Below are positions 48,101 through 61,082 of a stretch of DNA of 64,000 bases, piece after piece. Where the stretch lies: NCBI RefSeq assembly GCF_051020765.1, contig NC_134934.1:12848001-12912000 (forward strand), given 5' to 3'. Each line of letters starts with the position of its first letter. The stretch's first letter is position 1. This DNA comes from Lasioglossum baleicum. Lineage: Eukaryota; Arthropoda; Insecta; Hymenoptera; Halictidae. Under the pieces are notes generated by a model. It made no database searches, was not told the origin of the DNA, and was given only the letters and a program-made list of their open reading frames with translations. The translations under genes were made by a program, and so were the position numbers.

Positions 48101-49320
48101 TTTCGACCACGAACCCGTATCGGTAACCCCCGTGGAATCCTAAAATTCCCGGGGCTCCGTGGAACCCCGTTTGACGATTCCGTGCGGGTACGATGCTGCT
48201 GCGTCTAACGGTGCCGGCCCGAAACACAAGCTGCCCAGAATCCTGAAACATTGCTAATCACCGAACCCATAAAACTAAGCCTCGTTCTTTTGTGTACGCA
48301 GGCCTCGGATACTGCGTCTTCGCCGGACCTCGAACCGTATCGGTTTCCCCGTGACCCTCAGGTGAATCGCAGGGGCCCCGCTCCAGCAGGACACCCTGGT
48401 CAGTCACACTTTATGCGACGTCATTGTGTCGTCGGCTGCGAACAAATTGTCGCGCAATTGTCGCACACAAACGCGCCGCGATTTTCGTACGTGGACCCTC
48501 TGTTGTAGAGAGGTCCTCCACCTATCTCGGGAACCGGCGGTGGTTCTCATCAGGGCGGTGCCACAGTGGTTCGCTGCGATTTTAACAAATTTTCTTCGGT
48601 TGCTTTCATTTATATTCCGAAGGGTCCTCTAAGTTGAGCCACTTATTTTAAAAATCAATTTTCTGAAAATCTGATTCTACAGGTAAGTTTATACCCTTGA
48701 ACAAATTTTTCTGCAATCAATAGCATAGGACGATGAACGAGTACACACTGTTTGGCTGCAGGAAACCGCAATCAAATTTTAATGAAATCATTAATCAGAG
48801 TTTTACATTAAACGCTAAAATTTGTCAATGTCAAAGCAGATCTGAATTGAATTTTTCTGTGATTCCAAGCTACGGTAGCACTTCTTTGTGGTGTGGGCTT
48901 CACTATTGCGTTGTCAGGGGACAAGTATCGTTCAACCTGCGTCCGGATATCTGCCAAAGCTGAGAGCCACTGCGGTGTGTCTGCGACCCATGACCCTTCG
49001 CCCACACGAGGAGGCCATGCGCTACAACGCGATGCAACGCGGGCCAGGGGCCAGTGGGAGGGCGACTTGGCGGTCCGTTGGGGCCCGAGGGGACCCGGGG
49101 GATCCTCGGTCACCGAGCCCGAGCGGCCAGGCTGATCGCGCAGACCGCTTCGCGCAACCTGCAAACTCGTACCAACGGCAAAAATACTCCCTCGCAGCGC
49201 AAGACACTCCTGCGTGCACAGCCCGACGACGGCTTCACCCTGAAGCCCGTCTTACGCAGCTTGGCTGGATCCTGAACTCTCGGACACACCTGTGCAGTAT
49301 TCTTGACGCCATTGCTAAAT
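45115..49320. other. CpG-rich unique DNA, no gene recognised
   Basis: Many overlapping frames of 65-146 codons on both strands (for example 47811-48251 minus, 48888-49325 plus). All are Arg/Pro/Ser-rich with sense-antisense overlap and none shows a known domain. Only the GA microsatellite at 47.56 kb is structurally distinct. Confidence 0.45.
47560..47607 (+). repeat. (GA)n/(GAAA)n microsatellite
   Basis: GAGAGAGA followed by GAAA units and a second GA run, with short interruptions at 47590-47597. Confidence 0.85.
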
Positions 49321-50700
49321 TCTAGCCGTACACGACGATTCGAATCAGAAGCGTTATAATCGCAAGAGGGTCGTTCTTCTCACTCGAAGTTATACTGCAA
49401 GCATAAAATAAATTGTAGTACAAAGGGTGAATAATCTATACGGTACATTAAAATGCGCGCGTTAATAAAGAATATTATAAAACCGACAAAGAATGAAAAA
49501 ATGCAAAATTTGTTTTCAAGGTATCAATCGGGAGACACCCTAAAAATGCAGAAGGTGTCGTCCTGATTGGTCCATCCATCTCGGCGTAATCGGTGAACAT
49601 ATGTACACAGAAAAAAAAGGCACATACAAAATCGAATTGAGTAACCTCCTACTTTTTCGAAGTCGGTTAAAAACAGCATTGATCTGAAAGAGGCAGATTA
49701 AAAAATCGATATAAACACGCACTTGAATCAAGTGAGTCACGCGAGGGTTAAATCGTCGTTATTCAAAGTCCCCGATCGGCGTGAAACAATCCTTTGCTCT
49801 AATACGTAATATTCTATCCAATTTGGCGAGCGATGCTATCAGAGCCGCGTTATTTCAGAATAATCTTTGCGGACGTGTGAAAATTGCCTTATAAATGTGC
49901 CCAGGAGGAATACCGCAGGATCGTGTATCGGGACCGAGGCTCAACCATTTATTTCGCAGTGAACGATACGAGGCGAGCCGCGAGCTCTCCGTGCAGAATA
50001 TAACATCACAATAGCCGGTGTGCGTATCCGTGAACTCGAACTCGAGCACTCGGCCACTCGGCCCCTACTCTTCTTCCTTCCATGGTGCACCGTAAACCGG
50101 AGAGAGGGCTTGGGCTACGAAATTGGCTCCGGGTGTGAAATTATTTGTTCCCCCCCTGGATGATGCCGGTGCACCGTGCTGTATATGCATATTTGTCTGG
50201 CCTGTTAGTGTGCGCTGTACATCAGCCGAGTCGTTATCGGGGATAATAACGAACTTTAAATATGGAACAACGGTACCGAATCGCTCGAGCACGTTCGTCG
50301 TTCGTTGCTGCCTCACGACGATGATTATTGTCGCGTATTACCCCTCAAAGCCGTTCTTTTCATTATAACCTTCTCCCCCCTACCTGCAGATCCATCTTTT
50401 TGCAATTATTGCGCACCTGGCCCGCTTTTTACACGCTGCTTTCGTACACGGCTCACATTTACACGCGATCTTTCAGCACGCTTTGTTCAGTTATACGATT
50501 TTGCAAACTTGTTTCATTAACATTTGCAAACTCTCGCAGTCTCAATAGTAAGAATTTGTTGTACTATGATAGAACAGCAAAAATAGTTGATCAATGCACA
50601 TCTGTAATTTTAATTGTAACAAGAAATCCAGGCGAGAGGATCATATTTAAGTGCAAAGAGGAGTCCAGGTGTGCATGTTCTTTCTACTTATACATATACC
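49321..50700. other. AT-rich to mixed unique DNA
   Basis: AT-rich to about 49800. The segment 49550-49680 ('gtcctgattggtccatcc' through 'ttttcgaagtcggttaaaaa') has the look of an interspersed repeat fragment, but there is no second copy in the window and no TIR or poly-A to confirm it. No gene. Confidence 0.4.
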
Positions 50701-50754
50701 TAATACTTCGAAGCTGTGTGCTCTTTACTCGTTCACAATTTTATCTCTATTACA

Positions 50755-50990
50755 GCACCGTTCTCTCTCCAATCACGAACACTTTATTTCTACACTGTTC
50801 TCTCTCCATCACTCGCCATCACTCTCCAAGTATATGCTCTGTACTTATATAAATTTCTCTCTCCATATACCTACTTCTCTTCAATCATGCGCCCTTCTAC
50901 TCCTACACTCGCTTCTCTCCAATCATACCCTTTCTCGTCTACCCGTGTACCTTATTCTCTCCGCAAGCCATGCTCACTTTTCATCTCTCC
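50755..50990 (+). repeat. Degenerate pyrimidine-rich minisatellite
   Basis: The motif TTCTCTCTCCAATCA or a close variant recurs at 50761, 50798, 50855, 50875, 50913 and 50955, with spacer text rich in TACTT/CTAC/ATATAC words. Spacing is irregular (about 20-57 bp). This decayed tandem structure explains the repetitive Ser/Leu/His/Tyr translations in all plus frames across 50328-51012. Confidence 0.6.
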
Positions 50991-51010
50991 TTTCTCACTG
51001 AATCTTCCCT

Positions 51011-52138
51011 AAAACCATCCACTTTACCGCGCGTTGTTCGACGCTAGGCAAAAAATATTCCCGAGAGCCAGGAAGTATGGAAAAATGACGAAAGACAGTA
51101 CGGGCATATTGTTGCGACCGTCGAACAGCTGCGCGGAACAAGCGGAGACACCAGTGACAACTTCGTCATAAAGAGTATACGACTAACGACGATGTAGTCT
51201 CGCGCAACGATCATAAACTTGGCAACGTAACAGCGGCTCGAGACCCGGTCACAATTCGAAGGCATAATTTCATAGCGGAGACACTTCCTCGCGGCCTCTG
51301 TCTTTGTACGAAAGCTATTGTTGCTCCCGGTCGACTCGCACTTTCTAGCCGGCATCGTTTCACCCTCTTTCGCTTCTTCCTGCTGTTTTAAACTTGATTC
51401 TTTCATTTTTCTCGAGAATGCATAGGATCTATTAAAGTCTGTTTCGCGGCCGACGATTTCTGCGGAACCAACCAACCTAGATCAACCGAGTCAATTTGAA
51501 TCATGACAGCCTGGCGGAAGATCGTTCTGATATTACAGAGGAGCGGGAGCGTTTCCGTGGTCGTGATCCATCGAATGACAGGGCTCGGTTGCAACTGTAC
51601 CTGCTGATGACTCGCTGATGAGGGATTGACAATATTTATGTAACGCAATCAAGTGAATTCGCCGAGAGCGTTCGTGCATTTATAGCCAAGCAACGAGCAA
51701 TAAAATTAGTGTTGCAACACGTACGACCCATGACAATTATTTGAACGTATCCTAATCAAGGAAAAAAATCTTGATGGAGATCTTATGAAAATCTATGAAA
51801 TCTTTTTATCACGTTTTTATTAACTCGCTTTCTTGTCTGTCTGTTTGTTCGTTTGTTTTTTTTTTGTCTGTTCGGTACTTTGCAATTGATTTTAAACTAA
51901 CTTCCCGACGAGCTCTAGCTTAGAGACTTGAAACCTTAAACATAGCTCAGAACTGGATGACAATGCAATATTTTATCGCTTCCTCGATCGAACGTTCTAG
52001 ATCTATTTAGTTTGTTTGGATTTTCGTACGTTGTTGAGGTAAATGGTCTGAACGCCCGATGTTCGTTCTCGCAACTCTCTTTCTTTTCAATATGCCAAAC
52101 TGCAATAAACCTGAAATTTAGAATCGATTGTCAAATTT
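51011..52138. other. Unique DNA
   Basis: A minus frame of 143 codons (51044-51475) has no recognised domain. T-rich (TGTT)n-like stretch at 51830-51870. Nothing else supported. Confidence 0.45.
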
Positions 52139-52154
52139 CACACACACACACACA
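52139..52154 (+). repeat. (CA)8 microsatellite
   Basis: Eight CA units immediately left of the foldback element that follows. Confidence 0.88.
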
Positions 52155-52167
52155 AGACTAAAAAGCA

Positions 52168-52665
52168 GAAAATAATTATTTCAGTAAAAAAAGATTTAAT
52201 TTACCACGTTTTTAAAACGGATTAAAAAGTTTAAAATAATTTTTGCTAGCCCCATACAGATGGTCCTGAAAATTTGTGATTGTGAATTTTTAATACACTA
52301 TGAAAATACTTGTAACATTTAAAACGAGATACGTGGGGCGCAAGATAATAGTAAGGAGTGTAGAGAGTAGCTGCCGTTGAGAAAACTCGCACAACAGTTC
52401 ATACCATTGCAGTGCAATAAAATTGTTAGTGACTTAGGTGAACTAATCATGCATCAATTAATTATCTATTGCATGCGCCCCACGTTTTTCGTCTTAAATC
52501 TTACAAGTATTTTCATAGCTATTAAAAATTCATAATGACAAATTTTCAGGACCATTTGTATGGGGTTAGGAATCTGTACAGGGCTAGGAAAAATTATTTT
52601 ATTATATTTTTTAGTCCGTTTTAAAAACGTGGTACATTAAAAAGTTTTTGTTATTGAAATAATTT
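52168..52665. repeat. Foldback element with about 170-190 bp arms (498 bp)
   Basis: The left arm (52168-52340) and right arm (about 52474-52665) are imperfect reverse complements. Matching blocks in the left arm are 'gaaataattatttcag'-like, 'accacgtttttaaaacgga', 'aaaataatttttgctagcc', 'ccatacagatggtcctgaaa', 'gaaaatacttgtaa' and 'acgtggggcgca'. The right arm has a roughly 20 bp insertion around 52570-52585. The 130 bp spacer is unique. No open frame. AT-rich, unlike the neighbouring CpG-rich DNA. No target duplication identified. Confidence 0.82.
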
Positions 52666-53332
52666 CTAACATGAAATAATACGCTGTCTACAATTATTAA
52701 AAATTTTAGTCCAGAATGCTTGTACGCTTGAATTTAATAGAATCCTTGGATCCTATCCAAAGGATTTCCTGGACCGTTTCTTCTTGTTACCAACAGGTCC
52801 GCAACAGTTTCGATCTGGCTCAGCAGGATCATCCATTCGCATTCAAGAGTCAAGTTTTCGTTCACGGCCGGAACTCTTAATCTGCAATAAATCCTCCGTC
52901 TCGTTTCGATGTTGCGCATCCGCGTACCCACCTATAGTCACGTCGAGGGTTACGGGGTGTCGAGTTATGGAATACAGGGGGGGCCCCCACTAAGCGAAGG
53001 TGTACGAGAACCAGCGTGAGTTACGACTGACCCCATAAATCGTGGCTGGGTCACCCGGTAATTGGCGGGCCCCAATTCTCGCACCCAATCAGCGCGGGAA
53101 ACCTGATGTACGATGACGTCACGTATTATCGGCGATTTACGCGGGAAAATTAGGGTCCGCGCCTGTCCCTCGATCCATTCTGCCAACACTCACCGAGCAA
53201 TGTTCTTGTAAATATAATAATATCGTCTGCCGACCTGCACGATCAACCTTCCACATTCTTCTTTACACTGGAGATGATGGCAACTAGTCCCTGAATTGGA
53301 CTATCCCTCTCATGCACAGAGTTAATAAAGCA
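52666..53332. other. CpG-rich unique DNA
   Basis: Short frames only. Nothing recognised. Confidence 0.5.
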
Positions 53333-53566
53333 TTAACCCTTTGCACTCTGAGCTATTTTAACTCGAAAATTAAATATTTGTTCCGACCTAAAATATTTCT
53401 CTATGATTTTTTCAATTTGGTGGATATAAAATTTGTATAATACCTCAATATTCAAATGTTTAGTAATTGATTAGATACCAACATATCTAATAATGTGAAC
53501 AATATTTTAAATAATGGTACAGCAATTTTTAGTGACCCCTCAGAGAGTCACCATTCGACTGCTAAA
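53333..53566. mobile_element. Probable TTAA-flanked (piggyBac-type) MITE, right end eroded
   Basis: Starts TTAACCCTTTGCACTC. The right side, reverse complemented, reads TTTTAGCAGTCGAA, retaining the inner GCA-TCGAA but not the outer CCCTTT/TTAA. The body is AT-rich with no frame. A TTAA start followed by CCC is the pattern of piggyBac-superfamily MITEs. From general familiarity, elements opening TTAACCCTTTGCACTC are abundant in bee genomes; I cannot verify this here. The missing right terminus lowers confidence. Confidence 0.5.
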
Positions 53567-55626
53567 ACGATCACATAAAAAATTTCTAATTTTCGACGTC
53601 GTAATTGTACATCGTTGCACGCACGAAAATTCCCAGGAGAAATAAAAACAACTGTCGGAAACAGACATTAAAAGGCAACGCGCTGATTGAACCTTCCCTT
53701 CGTTAAAAATCCTGAGCTTCTCCGGCGGCAAAATCAGCAGCAACGCGGACGCAACGAGGAAAGTAAAACCATTAGAAGATGAGCTAATGATTCGGAACGC
53801 GAGTGTCGGCTAGTCCCCAGTCTAATGACTTCCACTTGTCGCAGACTTCCGTTCTGAAGGGATTAGCGGTGTCGTTCCAGAGACAAGTGGAGCGACAACG
53901 ATTCCGTGGCGAGTGGGGGGACATCAGACGGGGCGGCCGGTTAATCGCGCGGACATGTAATCAGTCTACTAATTAGCCGCGGCGCGAGTGTTGCGCGAGC
54001 GACAGCCACCTGTTCGCGGTAGGGTAATAACGTTCCGCTGTGTTGAGGAACGCGATGTCGCGTCTCGGAAGTCCAAGAGCACGGTGCTGGGGCTATTATG
54101 AACCGCGAAACGACCTGCATTAGTGTGCTTCACGTCTCCAACGACGAGGACCGTTTCGTTCTCTCGTCTACGTAGCCGGCGACTACGGTTGTTATGACGT
54201 TAATCGTTCCAACGCTCTTGCCGGACCGCTCTAATCGTCGCACGTAGAAGTCGTACGCTTCAGCCGCCGGATAACCACCAACGGGACGGACATACGGCCG
54301 GCTAACCGGCGGACAGAGACAGACAACCAGCAGTTTCCACCTGCTTGATCGTCGGCGGTAACCTCCGGCCGGATTAATTGTCCACAATTTATTCGTAACG
54401 CGATTAGCCGCCGTTTGAGGTAAAGGGCGTCCGCGCGCCAAGCTAATTCCCTGATGGCTTGCGTGGGTGTTGCTAACCGCTGCCACTAGGACAGGCCACT
54501 GCTTTACACCTGTTTGTCCGTTTCGTCGAGAAATTGATCAATGTACAATTCCATTTCATATTATACATATATGTAGACACCAAGATGTTTCATCATTCCC
54601 TCTTGTGTTTCCTAGCGGAAACCTCTTGAAAAAGAGGTGGTCCTCCAGTGCATGGACCAGGTCAAGATGGCGCGAGGTGTCGTAACGAATCGATTAATTT
54701 CGGGGCAGGTGATTAATACCCTATCAGTGGTATGGGAACGCGGAGAACGAGGAAAACTAACGATCGAGTGATTATTTGAAAACACTCCGGCCCACCATAA
54801 ATAACCGTAGGTCCATCAGGGCCTAATGATAAATAGCGGTTACCGGTTGGATATCGACGTACCGCTCCCATTTTCGAGAGGCAGAGATCGTTCTTCTTAC
54901 GGTTCTCCGATCCCGTCTTTTTTCTGTCCCCTGGGCCGATCCGCCGGTTGAAATTGCACGTGACAGCGATCATTAGAGAAGGTTAGCGGGGTTTCATTAA
55001 GCGGCAAACGAGTATCATCGATATCCAAGGGGGCAAGATACCGAAATGACTAGTTTCGGTGATCCCAGGCTACGGCGCGGCGGGCCGCAGTTAGAAAGTC
55101 TGGGGGATTCATCGTCGTTAGAGAGACAAGAGGAGCCATAGCCGAGCGATTCGTCGAAACAAAAAGGTTTCAACCAGTCCCCGGACTGTAAGTAATGGGC
55201 GGTTAATTACGATCCGGTTCGAAATACGCTGGCATTTCGATGGGATTGGACGGCTGTGAACACGGTTAAAACCGCGAGCACGCGCGCGAACCAACGAACC
55301 AACGGACGAACGAACGCGCGGCAGAATTCAACAAACGACTTCCTGGTTTCTATGCGTTAACCGTTAATCGGTACGGTTTTACCGATAAACCTTCGCAAAA
55401 CTGCTCGTTCCGCGAAAACCCGAGGATACAGAGCTGCCGCGATGGTGAACATGTTCCTTTATGCAATAGGCGATTGATTACGAAGGTTGTTTCAATATTG
55501 TTGAAACGGGCAATTACCACCGGACCGATCTCCTGGAAATCGTACCGAACTTCAAACGGACGTATCTCGTTCGTGTTCGAAACTGCATCGGGAATCGACA
55601 AAGTGCCTGGTGTTTACTCTCATCGC
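53567..55626. other. CpG-rich unique DNA
   Basis: Contains an imperfect CGAAC/CAAC-type array at about 55283-55320. The 118-codon minus frame (54130-54486) is unrecognised. No gene. Confidence 0.5.
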
Positions 55627-55860
55627 GCGTTGAAATCGCCGGAACAGTAGTAGTCTAACCACGCATTGAAATCACCCGGGCAATGGTGCCCTAACCGCGC
55701 ATTGAAATTACCAGAGCAGCGGAGCCTTAACCACGCATTGAAATCACCCACGTGAAGCAGTAACTTCCAGCGCGGTGAAATCTTCCGAACGATGATACGT
55801 TCGGCGTGCATTCAAATCACTGATACCATCGACCCGCCTGCTAATCATGCATTCAAATTA
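55627..55860 (-). repeat. 36 bp minisatellite, about 6-7 units
   Basis: The anchor word TGAAATC (later TCAAATC/TCAAATTA) recurs at 55631, 55667, 55703, 55739, 55776, 55812 and 55853, i.e. spacing 36, 36, 36, 37, 36 and 41. Units 1-4 are the best preserved ('accacgcattgaaatcaccc'); later ones decay. On the minus strand the first four units stay open and read as a 12-residue period, GDFNAWLxxxCS with variation (GNFNARLGHHCP, GDFNAWLDYYCS). Because 36 is a multiple of three, this periodic peptide follows automatically and is not itself evidence for a gene. Confidence 0.88.
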
Positions 55861-58400
55861 TCCGATGATACACATAAGCCGACAGTCTACCGTGGCTTAG
55901 TCGTCCCTGATAATGGAGTCGTAATGATATCTCTGGTGGGTGGCCACGAATTATTAATTCTGCTGAGAAACGATCGGAACATTCTTCAACAACATTATTC
56001 CCTTCCATTTTTGATCTACAATTGACATGGACACTTTTTACTCGCGACAATTCGTTCTCCCACTGGCACACAGTCTCGCAGAGTTCTCTCTCGTCAAACT
56101 GTAATACCGTCGAATCCGATCGTCAGCATAACGAATCATAGGCTAACCAAACAATTTCGCAACCGGTTGTCTCGACAGTTCCCAAGAGTGCCAGAATAAT
56201 AGAAAAACTCGCCTGCTTCCGGCCGGTGGTGCGGCCGTTTAGAACGGAGCTGAACACGGTGGCTCGATGACGAGCCGTAAGTATACCGCGAGGCAATTTA
56301 CAGGCTCAATTTGTAGTTTGTACGCTTCTAATTTAAACTGCGGGTTTCGGCAATCTCCGCGTTTCTCATGACGACAATCCAACGAGGATCTCCCTCGGAT
56401 CTCCCGATGATACCGGGGCTCGAGAGTCCGGTACATCCGCGAAACCCCGGAGCTCTAGCAACCGCAAAGCTGGTCTATTATTCCCCAATGACGTCCCCGT
56501 TCCTCGTTCCCTTCTTGTCGTCCTGGACCTCTACTCTCGTCGTCGAACCTCTTCTCTTCCTGTTGCACTGGAGCTGTTCACGTCGTCGTCTTCCCCGGGC
56601 CACGGAACACGATGTCGCCAGTTGCCTTACGGCAGCAGCTGCTGCTGTTGCTGCAGATCGCGCGTAATGGACCCTGCGAATTGTTTGATGGAAACGACGC
56701 GACTCCGTCTCGTTTATTGCAGCCGAGTTCTAATCTTTTCCCGCGGGTACACCGAGATTGTCCCGACCACGGGCTCGCGTTGAAAAACTCCCGCCTCTTT
56801 TCAACCGCGAGATGAGACACGAAAGCGGCCGCCAACCCCGTGGAAAAATGTAATTAGAATTTGCGCGATGATCCTCGATAATGTGATCTTCCCGAGGCAT
56901 CTGCGGAACGCTGTGCCGGGACAGGCACCGTTACCACCTGGCCAATTCGACTTCCGTATTGTCGCGGACACCTGTCCGACGCTCTCAATCTTCCTACCTG
57001 TCGTCGGCCCTCAAACTCCGGGCCCGAGACATTCGCTGCCCTCGCATAAACTACCTTACTCTCTGAATCTACAATATCTTCCGAGGTCTGTGCAAAAAGA
57101 GATCCAAATTGATCTCCCTTCAGGGTCTCGAGCCTCTTCTGGCTCAGACCATCGAGCTCCCCTACTAAATCAATCGATGCATAAACGAAGAGTACAACGT
57201 AAGAGCATAACTGTCTATATTGAACATTTTTCATCTTCTTGGGGTTACCGAAGAGCCTGGTTCAAGGATCCCGGAAGCGCTAGAGGGCAGAAGCGGAGTT
57301 TCGGCAGGCCCGGTCTCAGGGCACGTAAGTGTAATAACGCTTTAGCGCGAGTGCTCGCTAGGAATGCATATTTCGCCGGTGGCTCGCCCACGCCAGTCAG
57401 TCGGTAGGTCCGATTGTTCTCAGGATATATCCCGGGCTGGTTTACTCGGCTGGTTAGCTTAGCTGGTTAGTTCCCTGCCCAACCTTCAGCCTGGATACCC
57501 AGCATAGTTCGCCTACAGGTCCAACAGCGATGTACGCTCTTCTGTGTTCTCGGGCCGGAGACGAGGAAGAGAAGCATCGGTCTCCTCCCTTTGTCTCGTT
57601 CTTTCGGCCCGTCTCGTTTCTCTAGTCCTCATCTTTCGCCCGTTTACCTCCTCTACTTGTCGTCATCCGGCTCTCAGGCCCTCCTTCCATCCTCCTTCTC
57701 GCTCTCTCCCTCTCTCTCCTCTCTCTCTCCTCCCTCCACACCCGCCCTCCTCGGGGCTTCGACTCTCTTTTCTCGCGCGATTCGCGTGTGACGCATCGCA
57801 GCCACCCTGAGAAACGCGCCCACGCAAACGCTCGAGAGAGGCTACGTCGCGATTCTTCGCCTGCAGGCTACACCTGCCGTGTTCCGAGGAACCTGTACCG
57901 GGTGATCCCGAAATCCGCTATCCGAAGATCCATGAAGTCGCACCTGGCCCATCCTGCCGCCTCTCCTCCGCTTTCACCGCGTCCCCCGTCGTAGATCTCT
58001 GTCAACCCCAGCGCGTAACGCGGATTTGGAGCCGGGTTCTTTCCTTTCGGAGTGAAAGCGACCAGAACACCGGAGAGCCGCGGACTTGTCACGCCGTGTA
58101 TAAATCTCCTGCCGCGCGTGAATTACCGCGATCGCTCGGTAATTAAGCGACCCCGGCGCGTCGTGACGATTTTCGAGCCTGCGGGAGCTTCGCGAGATCG
58201 TGCGCACGCTCGAACTTCGGGGATAGAATAGCTCCGACAGAACGACCTGAATGGTAATTTATAATTAGCCCCCTAATCAGGGGTTGTTCAAGAAAGTGGA
58301 GAATGATGAGAATTAATAGAACCTCAGGATCTGGAGTACTAAAGTCAACAACAAGCATTTACAACTCTGATATAGGATAAACTTCTTAAAGAAGTGGTAG
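55861..58400. other. CpG-rich and pyrimidine-rich unique DNA
   Basis: A (CTG/CAG)n-like run lies at 56631-56659 and a polypyrimidine tract at 57680-57745. The 179-codon plus frame at 56868-57407 has an antisense partner and no recognised domain. No gene called. Confidence 0.45.

Positions 58401-61082
<2,682 letters not shown>

Noticed and set aside
49550..49680. Possible SINE or RTE-like fragment
   Set aside because: It only looks familiar; no second copy, tail or promoter boxes in the window.
50328..51012. 174- and 116-codon frames with Ser/Leu/His repeats
   Set aside because: The repetitive peptide is explained by the decayed pyrimidine-rich minisatellite and is open in several plus frames.
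56868..57407. 179-codon plus-strand open frame
   Set aside because: Has an antisense open frame and no domain; adjacent to low-complexity tracts.
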